Source: Chitinophagaceae bacterium UBA4857 (lineage in GTDB: Bacteria > Bacteroidota > Bacteroidia > Chitinophagales > Chitinophagaceae). Taken from it: a stretch of 17,594 nucleotides of DNA. The notes beneath the pieces are model-generated. The model was not told where the DNA came from. It worked only from the letters and a program-made list of their open reading frames with translations, and did no database searches. The stretch spans positions 156,154 to 173,747 of the forward strand of contig DHEF01000053.1 in assembly GCA_002399735.1 (NCBI GenBank), given 5' to 3'. Positions 1-6,625 of the stretch are shown here, piece after piece (positions within the stretch are counted from its first letter, which is position 1; every line of letters starts with the position of its first letter). Both the position numbers and the translations under genes were made by a program.

Positions 1-128
1 GCCTCATTGATGCTTCGCGTTGGTGCAGTACAAGTGAGAGCCTTGAATTCATTTCCACTGGAAATAAATTCAATCCCAACCCTATCGGGTTACACAACAG
101 ACGATGATAGTTGCACAGCAGTTTGTAA
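1..128. other. Gene-free edge, GC-richer scrap at the start
   Basis: No convincing gene is seen. The first 45 bases are richer in G and C than the sequence that follows and contain GTGCAGTACAAGTGAGAG. On the reverse strand this gives TTGTACTG, which recurs at about 17534, and TTGTAC also lies in the GC-rich block at 2716-2775. It may be the end of a dispersed intergenic repeat cut by the window edge, but the similarity is short. Confidence 0.25.
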
Positions 129-163
129 CAAAAAAAATCCCGGCTTTTTACAAACCCGGGATT
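129..163 (-). terminator. Intrinsic terminator of the DsbA-fold gene
   Basis: AATCCCGG (136-143) pairs with CCGGGATT (156-163). On the minus strand the stem is followed by a run of seven or more T (the A-run at 131-137 of the plus strand). It lies 22 bases beyond the stop of the minus-strand gene ending at 185, so it most likely ends that transcript. Confidence 0.85.
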
Positions 164-184
164 ATAATAAACTTAAAAAATATA

Positions 185-757
185 TTATGCTCTTTGTTTA
201 GCAGGAGATTTTTTCTTAGTTGTTTTTTTCAATGCCTCTTCAATAGCTGCGCTAATGTTGGCGTAGGTTACTTTACCTTTCAAGGGTTCATCGTTAATGA
301 AAAATGCAGGAATTTCCTTCACACCACGGTCAATGCCCTCTTTCAGGTCATCTTGTACCTGCCAGCCAAATACGCCGTTCACCAAGGAGTCTAAAAAGTT
401 TTTACTTTTTACACCTGCTTCTTTCGAGTGTAGTTTTAAACTGGTAGTGCCCAGACTGCGGCGATTTTCGAATAATACATTATGCATTTCCCAAAACTTA
501 CCTTCCTGTGCAGCAGCAATTGCAGCTTCGCCGGCTTTCAGGCTACGCTGGTGTATGCGGGTTTGCGGAAAGTGACGAAAGTTAAATCTTACTTTACCGT
601 CATAATTTTCCAAAATTTGCTTTACAATTTCATTGGCTTTAGCGCATTCTTCGCTCTCGTATTCGCCAAACTCCATTAAGGTTACAGGTGCGTTTTTATC
701 TCCAACAAAAATATCTTTTGGCTCAATGATGATCTCTATTTCCTTCTTAAGTGCCAT
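185..757 (-). CDS. DsbA-family thioredoxin-fold protein with SxxC in place of CxxC
   Basis: A 190-residue protein of the DsbA/thioredoxin_4 type. The N-terminal part (residues 19-40) follows the family pattern GDxNAPVTLxEFGxY and then reads S35-E-E-C38 where relatives have C-P-x-C. The loop with the cis-proline is intact (EIPAFFIN, P150), and the helical insert (about 65-100, with GKFWEMHNVLFENR) is typical. There is no signal peptide or membrane segment, so it should be cytoplasmic. The C-terminus is a Lys-rich tail (KKTTKKKSPAKQR). Family members exchange or isomerise disulfides using the N-terminal Cys as nucleophile. With that Cys replaced by Ser the protein cannot be an ordinary dithiol oxidase; a monothiol role (glutathione-linked, or holding a partner) or a structural role is inference. 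It is monocistronic, with its own terminator. The fold is secure; the activity is not known. Confidence 0.85.
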   Translation of the reverse strand: MALKKEIEIIIEPKDIFVGDKNAPVTLMEFGEYESEECAKANEIVKQILENYDGKVRFNFRHFPQTRIHQRSLKAGEAAIAAAQEGKFWEMHNVLFENRRSLGTTSLKLHSKEAGVKSKNFLDSLVNGVFGWQVQDDLKEGIDRGVKEIPAFFINDEPLKGKVTYANISAAIEEALKKTTKKKSPAKQRA

Positions 758-1294
758 ATTATGCTTTAACGTTTAATTTATATTATATAACCACGACTGG
801 CATGATTAAGTAACAAATTTTAAGCCATTTGGTTTAAAATCATGGTTTAATCAGGCTGTATGAGCGGGTGAAGGTAATTTTTTTTTAACATCAGCAAAGT
901 AATATTGTACACTAGAATGTTAAAAAGATTTAATTAGTTGATTATTAACTACTTATTTAATAAAGGTAAAACCTTTTTTAATGATGACCGGAAATTTATT
1001 CGTTAATATAATTTTAACCTTTGCGGTTGGGCATCTATAAATTTTTTTTACCAAACCCAATGCCAGTAAGGGTTTTACGAAAAAAAGAATGGGTTTAACA
1101 CACAAAAAATCATAATAAGTTGGTTTCATCTGCTACTTTTCCCGCATTACTTTTACATCATCAAACAAGATAACACCTGATTGAAGAGATAAAAGCAGGT
1201 AATCTTCCCTAACAAAGGCTTGCCGCCCGGCGATTGTGAACCAGAAACGAAGTAGAGTATAGCCTTATTATTTATAATTATTAAAAGTAAAGTC
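758..1294. other. 537-bp gene-free region between divergent genes
   Basis: This gap separates the minus-strand DsbA-fold gene from the plus-strand exported protein and must hold both promoters. No ORF in it looks coding. It is very AT-rich, with A/T homopolymer runs. A small hairpin, AAAGGT-AAA-ACCTTT followed by T (962-979), could be a weak plus-strand terminator. AAACCC at about 1054 can pair with either of two later GGGTTT copies, but these stems are short. No match to a known RNA family was recognised. Confidence 0.5.
817..840. promoter_or_regulatory. Near-perfect 24-bp palindrome upstream of the DsbA-fold gene
   Basis: ATTTTAA-g-CCA-tt-TGG-t-TTAAAAT is a dyad with a single mismatched pair. 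It is centred about 70 bp upstream of the start at 757. The position suits an operator, but the AT content makes chance palindromes common and the binding protein is unknown. Confidence 0.3.
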
Positions 1295-1702
1295 ATGAAA
1301 AAACAAACATTAAACATCCGCACCCTTGCTTTTGCACTTATTGCATTAGTAACAGTAGCTTTTGCTACACCCGTTTTAGCAAATAACGACAACGAAGAAA
1401 AACCAGTACAATTAACTTTTATTGGTAACTTAAACAACCAACCGGTTTATAAGCTTGATTTAAATAACCTGAACGAAGCTGAATACAGCATTGTTATTAA
1501 AGATGCTGCAGGCGAAGTGTTGTATACTGAAAAAGTAAAAGGCACAAACATTAGTCGCAAGTTTCAGTTAAATACTGCCGAAGTGGAAGAAAATGATCTT
1601 CGCTTTGAAGTAGTAAACCGCAAAAGCAATGCTGTAAGCATCTATGCCATCAGCAAAAGCATTTCTACAGTACAAGACTTATCGATCAATAAGATAAAAT
1701 AA
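1295..1702 (+). CDS. Small exported protein of unknown function
   Basis: 135 residues, beginning with a clear Sec signal peptide (MKKQTLNIRT, then a hydrophobic core at about 11-25) and a likely signal peptidase I site after PVLA (A29|N30). The mature part is about 106 residues and reads as alternating beta strands: QLTFIGNLNNQPVYKL, a NEAEYSIVIKD strand, GEVLYTEKVKG and a closing FEVVNRKSNAV. That suggests a small periplasmic or secreted beta-sandwich. It has no cysteine in the mature part and no lipobox. Small single-domain exported proteins of this style (…GNLNNQPVFKL…, …LYSEKIKG…) are seen as paralogues in Bacteroidota, but no biochemical function is known to me. It has its own terminator immediately downstream. 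The start is fixed by the signal peptide. Confidence 0.8.
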   Translation: MKKQTLNIRTLAFALIALVTVAFATPVLANNDNEEKPVQLTFIGNLNNQPVYKLDLNNLNEAEYSIVIKDAAGEVLYTEKVKGTNISRKFQLNTAEVEENDLRFEVVNRKSNAVSIYAISKSISTVQDLSINKIK

Positions 1703-1730
1703 GTTTTATAAAGTTTTTGTAACACGAAAG

Positions 1731-1754
1731 GCCGCGTTTAACGTGGCTTTTTTT
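1731..1754 (+). terminator. Intrinsic terminator after the small exported protein
   Basis: GCCGCG pairs with CGTGGC (one G-U pair) around the loop TTTAA, followed directly by seven T and TGTG. It begins 28 bases after the stop codon at 1702. Confidence 0.85.
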
Positions 1755-1820
1755 GTGTGTGGTATAGTAGCTGATAATAAAACAGCAACAAAAACCTACC
1801 TTAGCTAAAACCGTTTTTGT

Positions 1821-2612
1821 TTGCCACAAATTGTCTGGTATATATTATTAGGTATTGTTGTATTGTCTGTACTTGCATTTTTTTTGCAGGACAGGTTTAT
1901 TTTTAAGCCCGAAAAACTGCACAAAGATTTTCAGTTTAAATATGACACGCCGTTTAAAGAACTTTTTTTTGATATTGAACCCGGCGTAAGCATTAATGGG
2001 CTGCATTTTTACCGCCCCAATCCCAATGGATTAATTCTTTATTTTCATGGTAACAGCCGCAGTATAAAAGGCTGGGCCAAGTATGCCAACGATTTTTATC
2101 GTTATAATTATGATGTGGTACTGGTAGATTATCGAGGCTTTGGTAAAAGCACCGGTAAACGCAACGAAAAAGAAATGTTGAATGATATGCAGTTTGTGTA
2201 CGAACGCCTGACCGAACAATACCCCGAAAATCATATCATTGTTTATGGACGCAGCATTGGCAGCGGCTTTGCTACCAAAATTGCCAGCGACAACAAACCC
2301 CGCTACCTTATTTTAGATGCGCCTTATTATAGTTTTAAAAAAGTGGTAGAACGTTTTTTGCCCATCTTACCCGTACGTTACGTATTGCGCTACCACCTGC
2401 GTACCGATTTATGGATACGCAGCGTAACCTGCCACACCTACATTTTACACGGCACTAAAGACAGGCTAATACCCGTAAGGCATAGCGAAAGGTTACAAGC
2501 CATACGTCCTAAAAAAATTACCTTAATCCGCATTCGTGGTGGCGGGCATAACAACCTGCCGCGTTTTAATGAGTACCATAATTTTATTCGTGATATTTTA
2601 AAAAGTGAGTAA
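1821..2612 (+). CDS. Membrane-anchored alpha/beta hydrolase (YfhR/Bem46-like)
   Basis: 263 residues. A single hydrophobic segment (about 4-22) anchors the N-terminus. The rest is an alpha/beta hydrolase: oxyanion motif YFHGN (74-78), VDYRGFGKSTG (102-112), nucleophile elbow G-R-S145-I-G, acid D214 in LHGTKD, and H243 in GGGHN. The catalytic triad is complete. The order and wording of the motifs resemble the YfhR/ABHD13/Bem46 group of serine hydrolases, whose natural substrates are mostly unknown. The start codon is TTG. The frame is closed by a TAA at 1806-1808, no ATG lies before residue 123, and the membrane segment begins at once, so TTG at 1821 is the only start that keeps the family N-terminus. 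TACCTTAG at 1797-1804 resembles a -7 element, which would leave a very short leader. Substrate is not predictable. Confidence 0.9.
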   Translation: MPQIVWYILLGIVVLSVLAFFLQDRFIFKPEKLHKDFQFKYDTPFKELFFDIEPGVSINGLHFYRPNPNGLILYFHGNSRSIKGWAKYANDFYRYNYDVVLVDYRGFGKSTGKRNEKEMLNDMQFVYERLTEQYPENHIIVYGRSIGSGFATKIASDNKPRYLILDAPYYSFKKVVERFLPILPVRYVLRYHLRTDLWIRSVTCHTYILHGTKDRLIPVRHSERLQAIRPKKITLIRIRGGGHNNLPRFNEYHNFIRDILKSE

Positions 2613-2619
2613 CACAAAA

Positions 2620-2653
2620 GTTCCAGAAGTTCAAAGGTTCTAGAGGTTCAATG
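2620..2653. repeat. Four degenerate 8-9 bp tandem units beginning GTTC
   Basis: Units GTTCCAGAA, GTTCAAAG, GTTCTAGAG and GTTCAATG follow one another without gaps, immediately after the hydrolase stop codon. They are the first of three short-period arrays in this 336-bp gap. No gene is seen in the gap; the 66-codon frame that crosses it has no coding character. Confidence 0.7.
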
Positions 2654-2684
2654 TTATCGTGATAAGGCAGGCTTCTTTTTCTAC

Positions 2685-2712
2685 ATACTAAATACTTTAT
2701 ACTCTATACTTT
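2685..2712. repeat. Four 7-bp tandem units ATACTNN
   Basis: ATACTAA, ATACTTT, ATACTCT and ATACTTT run in perfect register over 28 bp. It is a separate array from the GTTC units, with a different period and core. Confidence 0.75.
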
Positions 2713-2715
2713 TTA

Positions 2716-2775
2716 TTATGTTACCGGCTGCAGTGCTACTAGCATCGTCTATTGCGTCGCACTCTTGTACGTTCT
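2716..2775. repeat. GC-rich intergenic block, possible dispersed repeat copy
   Basis: This 60-bp stretch is much richer in G and C than its AT-rich surroundings. It contains CTGCAGTGCTACTAG followed by TTGCGTCGCACTCTTGTACG. The octamer GCGTCGCA recurs, inverted, in the GC-rich gene-free stretch near 17480, and TTGTAC recurs near both window ends. It has no coding potential. A dispersed intergenic repeat is the likeliest explanation; copy number cannot be judged from one window. Confidence 0.4.
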
Positions 2776-2840
2776 GTAATTCTATTGAGCATTGTGCAAG
2801 TTGTCTTACTTTTTTGTGAAAACCCACATTACCGAATTTT

Positions 2841-2864
2841 CAAATTGTCTAATTGTCACATTGT
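2841..2864. repeat. Three 8-bp tandem units ending ATTGT
   Basis: CAAATTGT, CTAATTGT and CACATTGT are contiguous and are followed by a fourth, weaker unit (TTCACTTT). The array lies 85 bp upstream of the lipoprotein start at 2949, so it falls in or near that gene's promoter region. Confidence 0.7.
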
Positions 2865-2948
2865 TTCACTTTATGTTAATAGATTTGTAATTCGTTTGAT
2901 ACTTGTAATTTTTATAGCCCTTAAACAGTCATACAATAAAGAACGCTT

Positions 2949-4085
2949 ATGAAAGCAAAACTTTACCTAATTATACTTTTAGCTGTAACAACTCTGTACT
3001 CTTGCAAAACTGCCAAAAAAATGTACAATAAAGGGCAGTACGAACAGGCTGTATCATTGGCGGCTAAAGAGCTGGCTAAAAAACCCACTGATGTCGCTTT
3101 GCAGGATATTATCTTAAATGCGTATCAATATGCTATTGAGGACCATGAAGCCCGTATTGATGCGCAGCTCTTAAGTCAGTCGGACTTGAGGTTTGAAAAA
3201 ATTTACGGCGAATACCAAAGTTTACAAAGTTTGTACAATGCTATACGTAAATATCCTACAGCTTACCAACTGGTAAACCCAACGGATTACAGTTCCTTTA
3301 TAACTACCTATAAAGATCAGGCAGGTAGTGCAAGGGAACAACGAGGCGACGCCTTAATGAACCAGCAAACAAAAACCGGTTATAAAAATGCTTATTTCGA
3401 GTTTCAAAAAGCATTAGGGTTAAAACCTAACGATATTGTTATTAAACAAAAAATGGACGAGGCTTATATGAATGCGGTTACGCATGTAGTAATCAGGCCG
3501 GTTGTTCGTTACGGGCTTCAGTACAGTTCGTTAAATTACGATTACCAAAATTTTGATTACGACCTGTTACGTTATGTACAACAAAACAACCGTGGTCAGT
3601 TTTTAGCGTTTCACAACAATGCCGACCGTTATCCAGTAGTAGATAATGTGGTTGATTTACGTTTCAGTGATGTAAATATTGGCCGCTACCGTGACCAACG
3701 CAATACGAGGGAAGTAAGTAAACAAATTGTATCAAAAGAAATTGTACATAAAAAAGATTCGGTTACCTACGAGTATATTACTGTAAAAGCAAGAATTACT
3801 ACAACTACCCGTACGTTACAAGCCAATGGTTTATTACAAGCCGCTATTTTTGATCAGGCTGAACGTCGTATATGGAGCAACACTTACACCGGTGACTACC
3901 GTTGGATGACAACCATTACCACCTATACCGGCGATGAAAGAGCTTTAAGTGATAACGACAAAAAACTAATTAACCAAAGACCGGAGTTTGCACCGTCTAA
4001 TGATGAAATTACCCGTCTTATTATGAATGAACTAAGACATAAAACAGCGTGCGGCATCAGTGATTTTTATAATGCCAGATATTAA
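2949..4085 (+). CDS. TPR-like lipoprotein of unknown function
   Basis: 378 residues with a lipoprotein signal peptide ending L-Y-S-C19, so the mature protein should be lipidated and, lacking an obvious retention signal, may sit in the outer membrane. Residues 22-55 (YNKGQYEQAVSLAAKELAKK and on) and 143-177 (AYFEFQKALGLKPND) read as tetratricopeptide-like helical hairpins. The intervening region is helical and rich in Q, Y and A. The C-terminal half (about 180-378) changes to strand-rich sequence with VVDLRFSDVNIG, TRTLQANGLLQAAIFD and IWSNTYTGDYRW, which I do not recognise as a named domain. TPR lipoproteins usually act as scaffolds in envelope assembly; any such role here is inference. It is a single-gene unit ending at a strong shared terminator. 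The lipobox position supports the ATG at 2949. Confidence 0.8.
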   Translation: MKAKLYLIILLAVTTLYSCKTAKKMYNKGQYEQAVSLAAKELAKKPTDVALQDIILNAYQYAIEDHEARIDAQLLSQSDLRFEKIYGEYQSLQSLYNAIRKYPTAYQLVNPTDYSSFITTYKDQAGSAREQRGDALMNQQTKTGYKNAYFEFQKALGLKPNDIVIKQKMDEAYMNAVTHVVIRPVVRYGLQYSSLNYDYQNFDYDLLRYVQQNNRGQFLAFHNNADRYPVVDNVVDLRFSDVNIGRYRDQRNTREVSKQIVSKEIVHKKDSVTYEYITVKARITTTTRTLQANGLLQAAIFDQAERRIWSNTYTGDYRWMTTITTYTGDERALSDNDKKLINQRPEFAPSNDEITRLIMNELRHKTACGISDFYNARY

Positions 4086-4101
4086 TAGTACTAAGTTATT
4101 A

Positions 4102-4142
4102 AATCAAAAGGCCCCGAATAATTTATTCGGGGCCTTTTGATT
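4102..4142. terminator. Bidirectional terminator between convergent genes
   Basis: A perfect 20-bp inverted repeat (4102-4121 against 4123-4142) with a GGCCCCGAATAA core gives a long hairpin that reads CCTTTTGATT at its 3' end on both strands. It lies between the stop of the lipoprotein gene (4085) and the stop of the minus-strand peroxidase gene (4153), so it probably ends both transcripts. Confidence 0.88.
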
Positions 4143-4152
4143 ACAGTAGTAA

Positions 4153-4650
4153 TTATTTTAATGAATCAATAGCTGCACTGTAATCAGGTTCCTGGGCAAT
4201 TTCAGGAACTTGTTCGGCATACAAAACTTTACCTTCTTCATTAACCGTTACAACGGCACGGCTTAATAAGCCTTTTAAGGGAGAGTCGGTAAGTGTAACA
4301 CCATAATCACTGCCAAAGCTGCTTCTGAAAGCAGATAAACTTTCTACATTGTTTAAACCTTCTGCAGCACAAAAACGGCTTAAAGCAAAAGGCAAATCAT
4401 TAGAAATACATAAAACCGTAGTATTATCTAAACCCGAAGCTTCTGTATTAAATTTTCTAACCGATGCTGCACAAACACCTGTATCAACACTTGGAAAAAT
4501 ATTCAGTACAACTTTTCTGCCTTTATAATCCTGTAATGTTTTTTCCGATAAATCTGAAGCTGTTAATTCAAATGCCGGCGCTGCCTGTCCGCTTTGTGGC
4601 AAAGTGCCTGATGTGTGAACGTCATTGCCTTTAAATGTAATTGTACTCAT
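4153..4650 (-). CDS. tpx: Thiol peroxidase, atypical 2-Cys peroxiredoxin
   Basis: 165 residues, close to the 168 of E. coli Tpx. The peroxidatic cysteine is C60 in PSVDTGVC, the resolving cysteine is C94 in LSRFCAAEG, and the family arginine is R131 in LLSRAVV. N-terminal TFKGNDVHTSGTLPQSGQ is also characteristic. Tpx reduces hydrogen peroxide and especially alkyl and lipid hydroperoxides. The C60-C94 disulfide is recycled by the thioredoxin system. It has no signal peptide and is cytoplasmic here (the E. coli enzyme was once thought to be periplasmic). The gene stands alone on the minus strand, ends at the shared terminator, and lies next to the YceI and CsbD genes, which together suggest a stress-response neighbourhood. 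Assignment is secure. Confidence 0.96.
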   Translation of the reverse strand: MSTITFKGNDVHTSGTLPQSGQAAPAFELTASDLSEKTLQDYKGRKVVLNIFPSVDTGVCAASVRKFNTEASGLDNTTVLCISNDLPFALSRFCAAEGLNNVESLSAFRSSFGSDYGVTLTDSPLKGLLSRAVVTVNEEGKVLYAEQVPEIAQEPDYSAAIDSLK

Positions 4651-4728
4651 TTTATATTTTTTTGATAAAATTAATGATGGTAAAGTTAAACAAGTTTGGG
4701 CTAAGGTGGTAAATGGTTATTTTTTCAT

Positions 4729-4769
4729 ATAAACCAAAGGCATACTTTTATAGTATGCCTTTGGTTTAT
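4729..4769. terminator. Strong hairpin downstream of the YceI gene
   Basis: An 18-bp perfect stem (4729-4746 with 4752-4769; core CCAAAGGCATACT) and a five-base loop TTTAT. It lies 25 bases beyond the stop of the minus-strand YceI gene and upstream of tpx. There is no long T-run on either strand, so termination is inferred from stem strength and position. It should separate the YceI and tpx transcripts. Confidence 0.75.
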
Positions 4770-4793
4770 TCTTATTTCAAAATTATTTGCCGA

Positions 4794-5378
4794 TTATTTA
4801 TTTTCAGTTTGTGTAAACTCGCCGTCAGCTTTAATACGTACTTCATCGCTAATAATTAAAGCGGGGAATTTTTCACCAATTGTAAAATCAGAACGCTTAA
4901 TTGTTCCTGTAATCTGGAAACCGGCAGTTTGTTTTTTGCTCATTGGGTTTTCAACCGTGCCACGGTAGGTAAGGTCAAGTGTTACTGGTTTGGTAACACC
5001 GTGTAAAGTAAGGTTACCGGTTAATTTGTATTTGTCTTTTGATGCTTTGGTAATACCCGTGCTTTTAAAATTTAAAGTGGGGAATTTTTCAGCATCAAAA
5101 AAGTCAGCACTTTTTAAGTGATTGTCCCTTGCTTCCACTCTGGTGTCAATTGAAGATGTTTTAGCACTTAATTCAAATACTGCATCGCTAAAGTCAGCTT
5201 TTGATGTTTTTACTGTTACATCAAAGTCGTTAAAGGTACCTGATACATCACTTACACCAAGATGTGTTACGGTAAATTGAATTTGCGAATGCGCATCATC
5301 ATTTTCCCATATTTTGTTAAAAGTGGTAAATGCCGTTAACGCTACAAATGCGACTGCTCCAAATAAGATTTTCTTCAT
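4794..5378 (-). CDS. YceI-family exported protein
   Basis: 194 residues with an N-terminal signal peptide (MKKILFGAVAFVALTAF) and a complete YceI domain from about residue 25 to the end. Hallmarks include HSQIQFTVTHLGVSDVSGTF, the IDTRVEARDNHLKSADFFD segment with KFPTLNFKS, and a GNLTLHGVTKPVTLDL strand. YceI proteins form a lipocalin-like beta-barrel that binds polyisoprenoid or amide lipids in the periplasm; E. coli YceI responds to high pH and osmotic stress. The ligand here is unknown. Upstream lies a perfect TAnnTTTG -7 element and, about 63 bp above the predicted start site, a TTGAT-type palindrome (see those entries). The start fits the signal peptide. High confidence in family, little known of the physiological role. 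Confidence 0.93.
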   Translation of the reverse strand: MKKILFGAVAFVALTAFTTFNKIWENDDAHSQIQFTVTHLGVSDVSGTFNDFDVTVKTSKADFSDAVFELSAKTSSIDTRVEARDNHLKSADFFDAEKFPTLNFKSTGITKASKDKYKLTGNLTLHGVTKPVTLDLTYRGTVENPMSKKQTAGFQITGTIKRSDFTIGEKFPALIISDEVRIKADGEFTQTENK

Positions 5379-5433
5379 GTTCTTTGTTTTAATATATAAT
5401 AAAAAGTGAGTTACTTATCTTTTAATAATAAAG

Positions 5434-5441
5434 CAAAGTTA
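5434..5441 (-). promoter_or_regulatory. -7 element of the YceI gene
   Basis: The minus strand reads TAACTTTG, a perfect match to the Bacteroidota -7 consensus TAnnTTTG, 56 bases upstream of the YceI start codon. No TTTG is found at the -33 distance, which would fit an activator-dependent promoter. Confidence 0.5.
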
Positions 5442-5483
5442 TTGAAGCACTATTTGCTATGTCTTGTTTTAAAGCAAGAAAAA

Positions 5484-5503
5484 CCATTGATGTAGGTCAA
5501 TGG
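5484..5503. promoter_or_regulatory. Crp/Fnr-type palindrome upstream of the YceI gene
   Basis: CCATTGA-TGTAGG-TCAATGG is a perfect 7-bp-arm palindrome. Its core TTGATgtagGTCAA differs by one base from the FNR-type consensus TTGATnnnnATCAA. The centre (5493.5) lies about 63 bp upstream of the start site predicted from the -7 element, close to the -61.5 of class I activation. It is downstream of the CsbD terminator, so it belongs to the YceI gene. Which regulator binds is unknown. Confidence 0.5.
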
Positions 5504-5525
5504 ATAAATGTACGCGTTATAAAAT

Positions 5526-5557
5526 ATAAGAACCGTTGTACCTACAACGGTTCTTAT
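5526..5557 (-). terminator. Terminator hairpin of the CsbD gene
   Basis: ATAAGAACCGTTGT (5526-5539) pairs perfectly with ACAACGGTTCTTAT (5544-5557) around a four-base loop, 41 bases beyond the CsbD stop on the minus strand. The minus-strand 3' flank is AT-rich (ATTTTATAA). Confidence 0.8.
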
Positions 5558-5598
5558 GATAGTAAATCAAGTATTCAGAAAAAGTAAGAAGTAAATTA

Positions 5599-5790
5599 TT
5601 ATAAACTCTCGATCCATTCTTTTACTTCTTCTTTGGTTTTTCCAATTTTTTTCTGAATTCTTCCTACTAATTCATCATCCTTGCCTTCCTCGTACAGTAA
5701 ATCATCATCTGTGAGGTCGGCATATTTTTGCTTAGCCTTACCTTTAACTTCATTCCAGGTGCCTTTCAATTTAAGTTTCCACGATTCCAT
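5599..5790 (-). CDS. CsbD-family stress protein
   Basis: 63 residues, the usual length of CsbD-like proteins. It begins with the family's W-K-x-K-G-x-W-N-E-V-K-G-K-A-K motif (residues 4-19) and continues with YADLTDDDL, an acidic EGKDDELVGRIQKK segment and a final amphipathic helix (KTKEEVKEWIESL). CsbD proteins are small, very hydrophilic, helical or partly disordered cytoplasmic proteins induced by general stress or salt (sigma-B in Bacillus, YjbJ in E. coli). Their molecular action is unknown. It is a single-gene unit with its own terminator, in the same orientation as YceI and tpx. Family assignment rests on the whole-length pattern. Confidence 0.92.
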   Translation of the reverse strand: MESWKLKLKGTWNEVKGKAKQKYADLTDDDLLYEEGKDDELVGRIQKKIGKTKEEVKEWIESL

Positions 5791-6090
5791 AGTAGTGTAT
5801 TTTAAGTGTTAACCAATAATGCTTAAACTATCTGATGTAGATTTTATACTATTTACTTATGTAAAAACTGTGCCAATTGCTTGAATTTAAATATTACCGT
5901 GCTTTAAATAACTTTTTGTTGATCGTTTTCAGTCGGTGGAATGTTTGAGTGGCTAAACTGCAATATATCTTATTGTGAAATATTTTTAAATTGAAGTAGG
6001 TATGCTTTATTTGGTATGAAGGTTGCTATATTTAACCCTACTTGCCCCTTTAAAATGTTGCCTATTGTTTCACTTATACAATTTATACCC
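5791..6090. other. 300-bp divergent intergenic region
   Basis: It separates the minus-strand CsbD gene from the plus-strand unknown gene. It is AT-rich. For the plus-strand gene, TATATTTA at 6027-6034 resembles a -7 element (one mismatch) and would leave a leader of about 50 bases before the ATG at 6091. TAGTTTAA on the minus strand near 5830 is a weak candidate for CsbD. No stable hairpin or RNA was seen. Confidence 0.4.
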
Positions 6091-6576
6091 ATGACTATTA
6101 AAATTGGACAACTGCAAACATTTATTGCAGCCGGTCCCAAAGAATCCTGTATAAAATTTGGCGTTGAAAACACCGTTAATAAATATGCTCCCTTATTAGG
6201 AGATACACTCGATTTTCATAACAGTAGAAAAGTTGCAAATGATTATTGGTTTGATGCGGTAGAAGCCCTGCATTTAAACGAACTGTTTTATAATGATGAA
6301 ACGGGGTTGTTTAAAACAGATGCTGATATTACACCTTTAACAAAGGCTCACCTATCTGTTATTAATAATGCTTATGATCTTTATTTTGAGTCAAACCCAA
6401 AATGCAAGCCCGGCAAACATACTGCAGTTGGTATTGATGGCCGTTTGAATAATATAAAACCGACTAAACAAGATCATATCGGAGGTGATATAATGTGGTT
6501 ACGTTTTTGGATTAACTATGCGACCAGTTATTTTACCAAACCGGTTATTGCTAATGTTGAGTATTTGTATGTATAA
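6091..6576 (+). CDS. Hypothetical protein, no recognised domain
   Basis: 161 residues from the ATG at 6091 (MTIKIGQLQTFIAAGPKES). The frame is open back to an ATG at 6016, but the extra 25 residues (MKVAIFNPTCPFKM and on) look non-coding, and the candidate -7 element lies inside them, so I prefer 6091. There is no signal peptide and no clear membrane segment, so the protein is probably cytoplasmic. It is rich in aromatic residues, Asn and Asp. Notable stretches are NDYWFDAVEALHLNELFYND, KPTKQDHIGGDIMWLRFWIN and NVEYLYV. I do not recognise a fold or catalytic motif. It converges on the M23 peptidase gene with 49 bases between stops and only a weak five-pair hairpin there. Confidence 0.65.
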   Translation: MTIKIGQLQTFIAAGPKESCIKFGVENTVNKYAPLLGDTLDFHNSRKVANDYWFDAVEALHLNELFYNDETGLFKTDADITPLTKAHLSVINNAYDLYFESNPKCKPGKHTAVGIDGRLNNIKPTKQDHIGGDIMWLRFWINYATSYFTKPVIANVEYLYV

Positions 6577-6625
6577 CTGAATACACGTAAAAAGTATTAC
6601 ACATCATTTTAATTATATACCTCTT

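Noticed and set aside
1053..1098. Alternative AAACCC/GGGTTT hairpins as a riboswitch-like switch
   Set aside because: The stems are only six pairs in AT-rich DNA, are about 200 bases from the gene, and no transcript start supports them.
2752..2952. A 66-codon plus-strand ORF in the repeat-rich gap
   Set aside because: It runs through the tandem arrays, overlaps the start of the lipoprotein gene and has no coding character.
5484..5503. Regulation of this palindrome by the Crp/Fnr protein encoded at 8759
   Set aside because: Its recognition helix lacks the Glu used to read TTGAT and it has no iron-sulfur cysteines, so linking the two on proximity alone is not justified.
6016..6090. Upstream ATG for the hypothetical protein at 6091
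   Set aside because: The extra 25 residues look non-coding, and a candidate -7 element lies inside them.
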